This document shows, one piece after another, positions 34,543-42,746 of a stretch of 64,000 nucleotides of DNA. A program made the position numbers and the translations under genes. The stretch comes from Halosimplex halobium (GTDB lineage: Archaea; Halobacteriota; Halobacteria; Halobacteriales; Haloarculaceae): the NCBI RefSeq assembly GCF_051414055.1, contig NZ_JBLKNX010000005.1:213553-277552 (forward strand). Reading direction: 5' to 3'. How positions within the stretch are numbered: the first letter of the stretch is position 1; each line of letters begins with the position of its first letter. The notes under the pieces are model-generated. The model ran no database searches, was not told where the DNA came from, and was given only the letters and a program-made list of their open reading frames with translations.

Positions 34543-34827
34543 GTGGTCACAGTGATCGAACTACTCTACGCCGTGTCGACGCTCGTCTTCGTCGTCGCCG
34601 GGCTGACGATGGTGGGCATGGCGATGCGCGCGTACGTGCAGACGTCCCGACAGGCGATGCTCCACCTCTCGCTGGGGTTCTCGCTGGCGGTGGCCGGCGC
34701 CGCCGCGACGATGATCAGCGCCTTCCTGACCGGCTTCGCGGGCCCGCGGTCGCTGTTGCTCGTCAACAGCGGGCTGACGACCTTCGGGTACCTCTTCGTC
34801 ATGTACAGTCTGGTCACCTACGAGTGA
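34543..34827 (+). CDS. Small membrane protein (DUF7521-like)
   Basis: A 94-residue protein with three membrane segments (about 5-28, 38-60 and 70-90). It resembles small membrane proteins that sit next to winged-helix regulators in haloarchaea (DUF7521, from memory). Start is GTG 34543, about 30 nt after the ATTTAATAC box; GTG 34552 is an alternative. It may act as a membrane partner of the upstream regulator. Confidence 0.68.
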   Translation: MVTVIELLYAVSTLVFVVAGLTMVGMAMRAYVQTSRQAMLHLSLGFSLAVAGAAATMISAFLTGFAGPRSLLLVNSGLTTFGYLFVMYSLVTYE

Positions 34828-34868
34828 GGGGACGGCGGTAGCGTTATCATATTTTCAAGTAATACTAG

Positions 34869-34890
34869 ATTTCACTTCGCCTGGTGAAAT
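34869..34890. terminator. Small hairpin before the archaellin promoter
   Basis: ATTTCAC (34869-34875) and GTGAAAT (34884-34890) form a 7-bp stem with an 8-nt loop in AT-rich DNA about 40 nt after the preceding stop. It may end transcription upstream of the archaellin gene, though no long T tract follows. Confidence 0.35.
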
Positions 34891-35007
34891 GCTCCACGAT
34901 GTCCGTAAAACACCGGTTTTAAACTATCTGTGTCGTGTTTTTCCTCGCTGAAAACGACCCTCGTTCCGGTAGCCTCCGATTTTAATATCGATAATTGGGT
35001 AGACACC

Positions 35008-35016
35008 CTTAATATG
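35008..35016 (+). promoter_or_regulatory. TATA-like box of the archaellin gene
   Basis: CCTTAATATGG-type sequence about 62-70 nt before ATG 35078, implying a leader of roughly 35-40 nt, unlike the leaderless neighbours. A GGAG Shine-Dalgarno at 35068-35071 fits this leadered design for a highly expressed gene. Confidence 0.5.
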
Positions 35017-35077
35017 GAAGCGTAGAATCCTCGGAGTAGAGTCCGGGGCGGCGAACGGCTCCCGGGCGGAGAATCCC

Positions 35078-35761
35078 ATGCTAGACAACGAACGCAACGA
35101 ACGAGACCGCGGGCAGGTCGGTATCGGGACCCTCATCGTGTTCATCGCGATGGTCCTGGTGGCGGCGATCGCGGCGGGCGTACTGATCAACACTGCGGGC
35201 TTCCTGCAGACGAAATCCGAAGAGACGGGCCAGCAGTCCGGACAGCAGGTCACCAACCGGCTGCAGGTCTCGGCGGCGACGGGGTCGAACCTCAGTGACG
35301 CGTCGGTCGGTATCGTGAACCTCACGGTCAAGAAGTCCCCGGGAGCGAGTAACATCGACCTCGAGAACGCGACCGTCCAGTGGGTCGGCCCCTCGGGCAC
35401 GTACAATCTGGTCAACTCCAGCGTCGACGCGGCCGGTGCGGACGGCCACTTCGGGATCGTCCCCTTCAAGGACGCCGACAGTTCCCACCCCGTCCTCAAC
35501 GACCCTGACGACCGGATGGTGATGGTCTTCGACATCGGCCACGACGACGTGGCGGTCGACGACGACATGTCGCTGGACGACGCGACCCGTATGAAGTCCA
35601 CGTCCGGTGCGGCCAGTGGTGACGGCGAGACGTTCTTCGGCGACCAGGTCCCCGAAGGCGCGTCCATCAACGTCAAGATCACCACCAAGTCCGGTGCGAC
35701 CACGAGCGAACAGCTGACCGTCCCCGAGACGATCTCGGGCGCCGAAGCTGTCCAGCTCTAA
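35078..35761 (+). CDS. arlB: Archaellin (archaellum filament subunit)
   Basis: A 227-residue preprotein with a class III signal: NERDRG followed by QVGIGTLIVFIAMVLVAAIA, so the prearchaellin peptidase would cut after Gly12. The hydrophobic helix packs in the filament core and the rest forms the surface domain (VNLTVKKSPGAS, DGHFGIVPFKDADSS, DRMVMVFDIG). N-linked glycosylation sequons are present (for example NLT and NSS). It is the only archaellin in the window, whereas many haloarchaea have two or more in tandem. The leader has a Shine-Dalgarno sequence. Confidence 0.93.
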   Translation: MLDNERNERDRGQVGIGTLIVFIAMVLVAAIAAGVLINTAGFLQTKSEETGQQSGQQVTNRLQVSAATGSNLSDASVGIVNLTVKKSPGASNIDLENATVQWVGPSGTYNLVNSSVDAAGADGHFGIVPFKDADSSHPVLNDPDDRMVMVFDIGHDDVAVDDDMSLDDATRMKSTSGAASGDGETFFGDQVPEGASINVKITTKSGATTSEQLTVPETISGAEAVQL

Positions 35762-35819
35762 ACCTGTCGAATAGCGGATATTCGACGGAACTAAACCCTT
35801 TTATCGCGGACAGTAGCGT

Positions 35820-36395
35820 ATGGCCAAGGGCGACGACGAACCGATCGACGGGGACGACGGTCCCATCCTCTCGCCCGACGAGCTCGACATCACCGACGAC
35901 GAGCACGTCGCCGAGATCGACGACGGCCGCTACGTCGTCTCCCCGGGCGACCCCATCGGGGACGTACCGTCGGTCGACGAGGGGTCGTCGACCGAGTCGA
36001 GCCCCGAACCGGCACCGGAACCGGCCGCCGAGCCGACGCCGGAGCTGACCGAGGAGGCCGTCCACGAGTTCCTCGCGACCCGGTTCGACGACTCCGGGTC
36101 GCGGTACGGCTTCGACATCACGGCGACGTTCGACGGGGCGACCCGCCAGCGACAGATGGTCTCGAACGACGTGGTGACGATCTTCGAGAGCCTCGTCCTG
36201 TGGTACGCCCAGCAGATCGACGGCAAGACACCCGTCGAGGAGGTGCTGGGGATCCTGCTCATGGAGGCCAACGTCCCCGTCCGCTACCCGCCGAGCAGCC
36301 TCCGGCGGCTGCTCGAATCGACCGAGCTCTCCCCGGACGACTCGATCGCGGACCTCATCGCCGCCGTCGGTGACGAGGACGGATTCCGGATCTGA
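35820..36395 (+). CDS. Uncharacterised taxis-cluster protein (DUF7500-like)
   Basis: A 191-residue acidic protein: an N-terminal half of low complexity with a Pro/Glu/Ala stretch (PEPAPEPAAEPTPE) and a helical C-terminal half starting at LTEEAVHEFLATRF. The CCTTTTATC box about 20-27 nt upstream supports ATG 35820. Proteins of this type recur beside che/arl genes in haloarchaea (DUF7500, from memory). Function is unknown; between arlB and cheY a motility role is plausible. Confidence 0.7.
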   Translation: MAKGDDEPIDGDDGPILSPDELDITDDEHVAEIDDGRYVVSPGDPIGDVPSVDEGSSTESSPEPAPEPAAEPTPELTEEAVHEFLATRFDDSGSRYGFDITATFDGATRQRQMVSNDVVTIFESLVLWYAQQIDGKTPVEEVLGILLMEANVPVRYPPSSLRRLLESTELSPDDSIADLIAAVGDEDGFRI

Positions 36396-36533
36396 ACGGC
36401 CCCCCACCGGGTGCCCGCCGGGGTCGGACCGCCCGACCGCCGTCGGGTCGACCGTCGCCGGGTGCTATCAATCCCGATAATTTACGGGAAGCCTTTATCT
36501 CCCGTTTCACAGTACACGTGGAGTGTTAGGCCC

Positions 36534-36893
36534 ATGTCAGACGTATTGATAGCCGACGACTCGGAGTTCATGCGAAACCTGCTGCGGGAGATTCTGGAGG
36601 AGGACCACAACATCGTCGGGGAGGTGGAGAACGGCGTCGAGGCGGTCGAGACGTACAAGGAAGCGAAGCCGGACCTCGTGATGATGGACATCGTGATGCC
36701 GATCCGCGACGGGATCGAGGCGACCGACGAGATCAAGTCCGCCAACCCCGAGGCGAACGTCATCATGTGTACCAGCGTCGGCCAGGAGGAGAAGATGAAG
36801 GAGGCGGTCAGAGCCGGCGCGGACGGCTACATCACGAAGCCGTTCCAGAAACCGAGCGTCATGGAAGCCATCGAGGACGTCGTCCCGTCATGA
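36534..36893 (+). CDS. cheY: Chemotaxis response regulator CheY
   Basis: A 119-residue single receiver domain: DD at 8-9, phospho-accepting Asp52 in LVMMDIVMP, Thr in IMCTSVGQ and Lys in GYITKPF. CheA phosphorylates it, and in archaea CheY~P acts on the motor through CheF. GCCTTTATCT lies about 36-43 nt before ATG 36534, and the longer frame to 36411 is rejected. Its stop overlaps cheC by ATGA. Confidence 0.95.
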   Translation: MSDVLIADDSEFMRNLLREILEEDHNIVGEVENGVEAVETYKEAKPDLVMMDIVMPIRDGIEATDEIKSANPEANVIMCTSVGQEEKMKEAVRAGADGYITKPFQKPSVMEAIEDVVPS

Positions 36894-38104
36894 AGGTCGA
36901 CGTCCAGTCGCTCGGGACGTTCAACCGCCTCGCTCACGAGGGCGCCGAACAGGCGACCGCCTCGCTGTGCCAGATGACCGGTCTCGACGCCGTCGTCGAC
37001 GTGACGAAGATCACGCTGGTCGACCGCGCGGACGTGGGCGAGCAACTGTCCGACGGCGAGTACGTCGGCGTCCAGTTCACCTTCGACGGGGAACTCGCGG
37101 GCGACACGGCGCTCGTGTTCGACCGTGCCGGCAGCGAGACGATCGTCGAGTCGCTGGTGCCCGGCGGTGCAGACGACGAAGCGATGGCCCGCTCCAGCGT
37201 CGAGGAGATCGGCAACATCATGATGAGCGGGTTCATCGACGGCTGGGCTGACTTCCTGGAGACGACCATCGAGCACTCCCCGCCCGAGTACGTGACCGGC
37301 GACGGGTCGGCGATGCTGCCCGAATCGCCGGAGGGCGCCGAGCGCGACCAGGTGTTCGTCTTCAAGAGCGAGATCGAGTGGGTCGACGAGTCGGTGAGCT
37401 TCTACATCTACATGTTCCCCGAGTACGACCCGCTCGCGGACGTGATGGCCCGGACCGCCGACACCGAGGACGACGCCATCCCGGTCGACAAGCTCGAGGT
37501 CTTCAACGAGATGACCAAGGACGGCACCCGGCAGGCCGCCGAGAACGTCGAGATGATGACCGGCATCGAGACCGAGGCGGAGGTCACCCGGCTCAGCTTC
37601 GCGCCCATCGAGGACGTGCCCAAGCAGATCGGCACGGACACCTACGTCGGGACCGTCGTCGAGTTCACGGGCGTCCCGAGCGGCTTCCTCCTCGTGCTGT
37701 TCGACGAGGCGTCGGCGGTCCACATCGCCGAGGCGATGATGCCGGTCGAGATGGACGCCGACGAGCTGACCGACCAGCACAAGGCCGCCATCGAGGAGCT
37801 GGGCAACATCATGACCTCGGGGTTCGTCGACGGCTGGGCGAACGTGCTCCAGACCTCGGTCGACCACACGCCCCCGCGGCTGGTCCACGACATGGGCCGG
37901 GCGATCGTCGACCCGCTGGCCGCCCAGGTCGGCCAGCACCAGGAGCACGCGTTCATCATCGACTCGGAGATGCGCACCGACGACATCGCCTTCGGCGCCG
38001 AGATCCACGCCCTCCCGAACGAAACGGAGTTACGGCAGGCGCTCGACGAGCTACTCGTCGAACGAGCGGACGAGACCGAAGCCGACGTGGAAACGATCTT
38101 CTGA
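36890..38104 (+). CDS. cheC: CheC-type phosphatase with two CheC domains
   Basis: A 404-residue tandem CheC protein that dephosphorylates CheY~P. Each half has the [D/S]xxxExxNxxxxG-type helix: SSVEEIGNIMMSGFIDGWADFL in the first and AAIEELGNIMTSGFVDGWANVL in the second, plus AVDVTKITLVDR-like strands. Bacterial CheC is a single domain of about 200 residues; double forms are frequent in haloarchaea. It is translationally coupled to cheY and followed by cheD, its usual binding partner, after 3 nt. Confidence 0.93.
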   Translation: MKVDVQSLGTFNRLAHEGAEQATASLCQMTGLDAVVDVTKITLVDRADVGEQLSDGEYVGVQFTFDGELAGDTALVFDRAGSETIVESLVPGGADDEAMARSSVEEIGNIMMSGFIDGWADFLETTIEHSPPEYVTGDGSAMLPESPEGAERDQVFVFKSEIEWVDESVSFYIYMFPEYDPLADVMARTADTEDDAIPVDKLEVFNEMTKDGTRQAAENVEMMTGIETEAEVTRLSFAPIEDVPKQIGTDTYVGTVVEFTGVPSGFLLVLFDEASAVHIAEAMMPVEMDADELTDQHKAAIEELGNIMTSGFVDGWANVLQTSVDHTPPRLVHDMGRAIVDPLAAQVGQHQEHAFIIDSEMRTDDIAFGAEIHALPNETELRQALDELLVERADETEADVETIF

Positions 38105-38107
38105 CAC

Positions 38108-38629
38108 ATGAAAGTCTACGATGGGACGACGACCGAGAGCGAGCCCGCGACCCGGCCCGAGCGGGTGAAAGTCGGGATCGCCGAGTCGAAGGTCGCCGAC
38201 GGGGAGGCACACCTCACGACGAGCGGACTCGGGTCGTGCCTCGGCGTGGCGGTGTACGACCCGGCGGCGGGCGTCGCCGGCCTCGTCCACGCCATGCTCC
38301 CCTCGATCGACGAGATGGAGGGCGACAACGAGGCGAAGTTCGCCGACTCCGGGATCCGCGCGCTCGTCGCCGACATGGAGCGGCGGGGCGCCGACCGCGA
38401 GCGTATGACGGCGAAGCTCGCCGGCGGCAGCGACATGCTCGACTTCTCCGAGAACGGCTCGGGGATCGGCGCCCGCAACGTCGAGCGGGGCCGGCGGACC
38501 CTCGCCGAGTTCGACATCCCCGTCGTCGGCGAGGACGTCGGCGGCGACCACGGCCGCTCGCTGCGACTCGAGACCGGGTCCGGCGACCTCGTCGTCAAGA
38601 GCGCGAACCGCGACCCGATCACGCTGTGA
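38108..38629 (+). CDS. cheD: Chemotaxis receptor deamidase CheD
   Basis: A 173-residue cytosolic enzyme that deamidates glutamines of transducers and binds CheC. Catalytic Cys44 is in GLGSCLGVAVYD and His61 in GLVHAMLP; the third residue is probably Thr/Ser upstream in HLTTSGLGS. It is the last gene of the cheY-cheC-cheD run; a 240-nt AT-rich gap with its own signals follows before the arl genes. Confidence 0.94.
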   Translation: MKVYDGTTTESEPATRPERVKVGIAESKVADGEAHLTTSGLGSCLGVAVYDPAAGVAGLVHAMLPSIDEMEGDNEAKFADSGIRALVADMERRGADRERMTAKLAGGSDMLDFSENGSGIGARNVERGRRTLAEFDIPVVGEDVGGDHGRSLRLETGSGDLVVKSANRDPITL

Positions 38630-38857
38630 GACGGGAACGACCACGCGATAGGATGGGAGAACGTCCGACGCGCGTCCGACGGGGGCGCGCCCGGGGCTTC
38701 AGGGAACACGCTCGTTTCTCGCTTTCTTTCTCGAAATTTACGTCCGACGTTTCTTTCCGCCTCTCCGGCGTTGATTCAACGCTATTAGGCCGGAATTAAC
38801 TCCTCTGTTATCAGTAATGATATCAGAAACGGTACATTGAAGGGCGTTAGAGCGGAG

Positions 38858-38869
38858 TTACGTACGTAA
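38858..38869. promoter_or_regulatory. Perfect 12-bp palindrome on the arlCE start codon
   Basis: TTACGTACGTAA covers the bases up to and including the A of ATG 38869, with GGAG at 38854-38857 before it. Further upstream (about 38803-38827) is an imperfect inverted repeat around CTGTTATCA/ATGATATCAG. A regulator or RNA structure here could set archaellum gene expression. Confidence 0.4.
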
Positions 38870-40560
38870 TGAGTCCCGTCGCTCAGTCGCTGGGCCCGGC
38901 CCTGCCGGGCGCGTCGGACGCCCTACCCGGACTGCTGGTCGTGTTGACCAGCGGCCTCGTCGGGATGAGTATCCGGCAGATGATCGACATCTTCGGCGAC
39001 GGCGACGGGAGCGACGAGGACGACGAGAGCATGGCCGACGGCGGGCTGATGGCCGACGAGGGTGACGACGAGGAGCTGGGCGGCTTCGGCGGTCTCGAGG
39101 ACGACGGCGACGACGAGTTCGGCGAGTTCGGCGACGACGAGTTCGGCGACATGGACGAGGGCGGCGCCGACACCGACGAGCTCGAACACCGCCTCGACGA
39201 GCTGGAGACGGAGGTGGGCAGCCTCTCCTCGACGGTCAACACCGTCCGCAACGAGAACGAGCAGATCGCCGAGACGGTCGACGACGTCGAGGAGAACGTC
39301 CGGAAGCTGCTGGACATCTACGAGATGGTCACCCGCGGGGTCAACCCCTTCGCCGACGACATGGAGCCCGGGGGGATGGGCGGCGCGGGCGCCGGTGGCG
39401 GCAACTTCGGGCTGTTCGACGACGGCGACGACGGCGACGACGAGGAGGACCTGGACGACGAGATCGCCAACGCCGACGCCGAGGGCTTCTTCGACGAGGA
39501 CCTGGTCGAGGACGACGGCGCCCCGGAGGACGGGGTCGACGACGTGATGGGCGGCGGTGGCGGCGACGACCTCGGCGGGTTCGAGGACGACGGCGGCACG
39601 TTCGACGACGGCGCGCTCGACGAGGGCGACGACCTCGGCGGGATGGACGACTTCGACGACGACCTGGACGGCGAGTTCGACGCGGACGACGACGGAGGGA
39701 GCGACGACATGAGCGACGCATCCGACGGGGAGGGCGGCAAGTCCTTCGCGGAACTGAAAGACGAGTACGAGTCCGGTGACGCCGAGTGGGCCGACGAACT
39801 CGAGGAGGGAGACGACGAGGCGGACGCGGAGGACGGCGACGAGGAACTCGCCGACGACCTCGGCGACGCCGACGACCTCCTCGAGGAGTCGGGCGACGAC
39901 ATGGCCGACGACGACCTCTTCGACGAGGTCATCGAGGACGACGGGATGGACGGGGTCGACGACGCCGTCGAGACCGACGGCGAATCGGCCGACGAGGCGG
40001 ATACGACGGCGTCTGAACCGGCCGAGGCCGGATCGGACCCGGAACCGGAGTCCGATCCGGACCCGGAACCCGCGACGGACACGGAACCCGCGACGGACCC
40101 GGAACCCGCGACGGACCCGGAACCCGCGACGGACACGGAACCGGAATCGGCGGCGGACTCGGGCACCCGGCCGGGGAGCGACGCGGCGGACGCGGCCGCC
40201 GGAGCGGCGGCCGATTCCGACGGCAAGCCGTACCTGGCGACGATGCCCGAGGGGCTGGCGGCCGAGCTCGTCGTCGTCGAGTGGCTGGAGTACCTCGTCG
40301 ACCGGGTGGGCGTCCGCGAGACGGCGCGGGCCATCGACTACTACGAGCGGATCGACTGGGTGGCCGAGCCGGTCGCCGAGGACCTGCAGGCGTACCTGCG
40401 CGGGTTCGACGGCTCGGGTGGCGAGGGCGGACTCACGATCGACCACCACACCCGGAGCCTGCGATACATCAGCCAGCTCGACGGCGACGCCGCCGAGTCC
40501 GTCGCGCTCTCGAAACTCGCGGGGTCCCGGGGAGGTGGTACCGATGGGCTTCAGCGTTAG
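38869..40560 (+). CDS. arlCE: Archaellum switch protein ArlCE (ArlC-ArlE fusion)
   Basis: A 563-residue protein. The N-terminus has a short hydrophobic stretch, then a coiled-coil ArlC part (DELEHRLDELETEVGSLSSTVNTVRNENEQIAETVDDVEENVRKLLDIYEMVTRGVNPF in outline). A long Asp/Glu/Gly-rich linker of about 300 residues follows, and a C-terminal ArlD/E domain (YLATMPEGLAAELVVVEWLEYLV, AIDYYERIDWVAEPV). In euryarchaea ArlCDE form the cytosolic ring at the motor where CheF docks. No separate arlD is found in this window. Confidence 0.9.
   Translation: MSPVAQSLGPALPGASDALPGLLVVLTSGLVGMSIRQMIDIFGDGDGSDEDDESMADGGLMADEGDDEELGGFGGLEDDGDDEFGEFGDDEFGDMDEGGADTDELEHRLDELETEVGSLSSTVNTVRNENEQIAETVDDVEENVRKLLDIYEMVTRGVNPFADDMEPGGMGGAGAGGGNFGLFDDGDDGDDEEDLDDEIANADAEGFFDEDLVEDDGAPEDGVDDVMGGGGGDDLGGFEDDGGTFDDGALDEGDDLGGMDDFDDDLDGEFDADDDGGSDDMSDASDGEGGKSFAELKDEYESGDAEWADELEEGDDEADAEDGDEELADDLGDADDLLEESGDDMADDDLFDEVIEDDGMDGVDDAVETDGESADEADTTASEPAEAGSDPEPESDPDPEPATDTEPATDPEPATDPEPATDTEPESAADSGTRPGSDAADAAAGAAADSDGKPYLATMPEGLAAELVVVEWLEYLVDRVGVRETARAIDYYERIDWVAEPVAEDLQAYLRGFDGSGGEGGLTIDHHTRSLRYISQLDGDAAESVALSKLAGSRGGGTDGLQR
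40060..40131 (+). repeat. 18-bp in-frame tandem repeat in arlCE, 4 copies
   Basis: Four 18-bp units (GACmCGGAACCCGCGACG) encode D-P/T-E-P-A-T repeats in the acidic linker just before the ArlE domain. Copies differ at one base. Confidence 0.88.
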
Positions 40561-40972
40561 CGGCTCGGCGGCGCTGGTGTTCGCCGGCCTGCTCATCGCC
40601 TTCGGCATGTGGCACGGCGCCGCCTCCGACAGCTTCGAGCGGGTCTCGGAGGCCCGGAGCGACCGGGCGGACCGCCTGCTCGACCAGCAGAACACGGCGA
40701 TCACCCTCGCCGCGACGTACGTCGACGGGACGCTCACCGTCGAGGCCACCAACGACGGCTCGACGGCGCTGTCGCTCAACCGGACGGACATCCTGGTCGA
40801 CAACGAATACGAGACCGACTGGCGGGCGAACGCCACGGTCGACGGCGACGAGGAGACGTACCTCTGGTTGCCGGGCGAACAGCTCACCGTCGAGATCACC
40901 ACGGGCAGCACGCCCAGCCGCGTCAAGCTCGCCACCGAGGACGGCGTCTCGGGCACGGAGGTGGTCGCCTGA
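40544..40972 (+). CDS. arlF: Archaellum stator protein ArlF
   Basis: A 142-residue protein with one N-terminal membrane helix (GFSVSGSAALVFAGLLIAFG) and an extracellular beta-sandwich domain (LTVEATNDGSTALSLNRTDILVDNEY, YLWLPGEQLTVEI). In other archaea ArlF binds the S-layer and holds the motor. A GGAGGT Shine-Dalgarno at 40531-40536 directs the start at 40544, which lies inside arlCE with 17 nt overlap. Confidence 0.88.
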   Translation: MGFSVSGSAALVFAGLLIAFGMWHGAASDSFERVSEARSDRADRLLDQQNTAITLAATYVDGTLTVEATNDGSTALSLNRTDILVDNEYETDWRANATVDGDEETYLWLPGEQLTVEITTGSTPSRVKLATEDGVSGTEVVA

Positions 40973-41436
40973 TGGGCTTCTCCGTCAGCGGCTCGCTGGT
41001 CGTGGTCCTGCTGGGGCTGTTCGTCGCCCTGTCGGCGTTCTACGGCAGCGTCTCCAACGCCGGCGAGCGGGTCGCCGAGGCCCGGGACGCCGCGGCCGAC
41101 CGCGCCGACCGGATCGCCGGGGCCGACATCGCGATCACGGGCGTAGACGTGCTCTCGGACCCCTGCGGTGTCCGCGTCGCGGTCAACAACACCGGGTCGA
41201 CGAAACTCCTGCTGAGCGACACGGACCTGCTGCTGGACAACGGCTACCGGACCGGCTGGGCGGGCGCGGCCGTCGTCGACGGCACCGCCAACGGGTCGGA
41301 GCCGGGGACGGACCTGTGGCTCCCCGGCGAGCGCCTCACGGTCGAGGAGACGGGCCTCGACGCGGCACCCCGGTCGGTCAAGGTCGTCTCCGGGCCCGGC
41401 GTCGCCGCCACGCGGGAGGTGACCGCCGCGTGCTAG
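40972..41436 (+). CDS. Second ArlF-like protein
   Basis: A 154-residue paralogue of the preceding gene: the same opening MGFSVSGS, one membrane helix, and the same outline of strands (VRVAVNNTGSTKLLLSDTDLLLDNGY, DLWLPGERLTVEET). It starts in the stop of arlF (TGATG). Two copies in tandem suggest duplication; they may form a heteromer or divide labour between stator and another envelope contact. Confidence 0.82.
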   Translation: MGFSVSGSLVVVLLGLFVALSAFYGSVSNAGERVAEARDAAADRADRIAGADIAITGVDVLSDPCGVRVAVNNTGSTKLLLSDTDLLLDNGYRTGWAGAAVVDGTANGSEPGTDLWLPGERLTVEETGLDAAPRSVKVVSGPGVAATREVTAAC

Positions 41437-41505
41437 CGAGTCGACGCGCTGCAGCGCGTCTCGCGCGACGGCCGGCTCGTCCGGCCGGCACGGAGGTGGT
41501 CCGCC

Positions 41506-41967
41506 GTGGCTAGCGTCTCGGTCTCCCACATGATCCTGTTCATCGCGTCGATGCTGGTCGCGGCCAGCGTCGCGGGCGTGTTCACCGACACGGTCGGCCA
41601 GCTGAGCAACGCCATCGACGACCAGGGGCTGCAGGTGAGCCAGGACGTGCGCACCGACGTGGAGATCATCAGCGACAGCGGCTCGTCGAACGTCTACGAC
41701 GGGACCACGGACAACATCACGCTCCACGTCAAGAACACGGGGTCGGAGACGTTACCGGCCGATCCGGGCGCGGTCAACGTCTTCGTCAACGGCCAGTTCG
41801 AGACGGACGTGACCGTGTCGCTGTACGGCGAGGGGCCGTCCTGGCGCCCCGGGTCGGTCCTGAAACTGGAGATCGACCGCTCCGACAGCCCGCTGGCGGT
41901 CAACGAGGACCACCGCGTGAAGGTGGTCGTCAACGGCGACGAGGAGGTGTTCGAGTTCCGCACATGA
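41506..41967 (+). CDS. arlG: Archaellum stator protein ArlG
   Basis: A 153-residue protein with an archaellin-like N-terminal helix (ASVSVSHMILFIASMLVAASVAG) and a beta-rich extracellular domain. ArlG forms a filament-like partner of ArlF at the stator. The start is GTG 41506, directed by GGAGGT at 41492-41497. The short gap before it contains a perfect GACGCGC-TGCA-GCGCGTC hairpin (41443-41460). Its stop overlaps arlH by ATGA. Confidence 0.88.
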   Translation: MASVSVSHMILFIASMLVAASVAGVFTDTVGQLSNAIDDQGLQVSQDVRTDVEIISDSGSSNVYDGTTDNITLHVKNTGSETLPADPGAVNVFVNGQFETDVTVSLYGEGPSWRPGSVLKLEIDRSDSPLAVNEDHRVKVVVNGDEEVFEFRT

Positions 41968-42725
41968 GCATCGCGACAAACGACCTGTTCTCGCTGGGAC
42001 TGAAGGAGCGCGACCGGATCAACAAGGAACTGGGCGGCGGGATCCCGCCGGGCAGCATCGTCCTCGTCGAGGGCGACTACGGCGCCGGCAAGTCCGCCAT
42101 CAGCCAGCGGTTCGCCTACGGCCTCTGCGAGGAGGGCCACTCCGTGACGATGCTCTCGACCGAACTGACGGTCGGGAGCTTCCTCGACCAGATGCACTCG
42201 CTGGACTACGGCATGGTCGAGCACCTGCTCGACGAGAACTGCCTGTTCCTCCACGCCGACATCGGCGACGGGAACACCTTCTCCGGCCAGGAGGAGGAGG
42301 GCGACCGCAAGGAGCTGCTCAAGCGGCTGATGGACGCCGAGGTGATGTGGGACTCGGAGGTGATCATCATCGACACGTTCGACGCCATCCTCCGCAACGA
42401 CCCCAAGTTCGAGGCGCTGGTCCGCCAGAACGAGGAGCGCCAGGCTGCCCTGGAGATTATCTCGTTCTTCCGCGACGTTATCTCCCAGGGGAAGGTCATC
42501 ATGCTGACCGTCGACCCCTCGACGCTGGACGAGGAGGCCATCGGCCCCTTCCGGGCGATCGCCGACGTGTTCCTCGAACTGGAGATGATCGAGGTCGGCA
42601 ACGACGTGCGCCGGCAGATCAGCGTCCTCCGGTTCGCCGGCATGGGCGAGCAGGTCGGCGACACCATCGGCTACTCCGTCCGCTCGGGGACCGGCATCGT
42701 GATCGAATCGCGCAGCGTCGCATAA
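41964..42725 (+). CDS. arlH: Archaellum ATP-binding protein ArlH
   Basis: A 253-residue RecA/KaiC-like protein of the motor platform that regulates ArlI. The Walker A is GDYGAGKS; the Walker B lies in SEVIIIDTFDAIL. It lacks obvious hydrolysis residues, as in the family, where ATP binding acts as a switch. It begins in the stop codon of arlG and is followed by arlI after 21 nt. Confidence 0.93.
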   Translation: MSIATNDLFSLGLKERDRINKELGGGIPPGSIVLVEGDYGAGKSAISQRFAYGLCEEGHSVTMLSTELTVGSFLDQMHSLDYGMVEHLLDENCLFLHADIGDGNTFSGQEEEGDRKELLKRLMDAEVMWDSEVIIIDTFDAILRNDPKFEALVRQNEERQAALEIISFFRDVISQGKVIMLTVDPSTLDEEAIGPFRAIADVFLELEMIEVGNDVRRQISVLRFAGMGEQVGDTIGYSVRSGTGIVIESRSVA

Positions 42726-42746
42726 CACACCAGAGAGGAGTACAGC

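Noticed and set aside
38923..41727. 934-codon minus-strand ORF
   Set aside because: Antisense shadow of arlCE, arlF, arlF' and arlG; it is full of Arg/Val/Leu from reversed Asp/Glu codons and has no domain.
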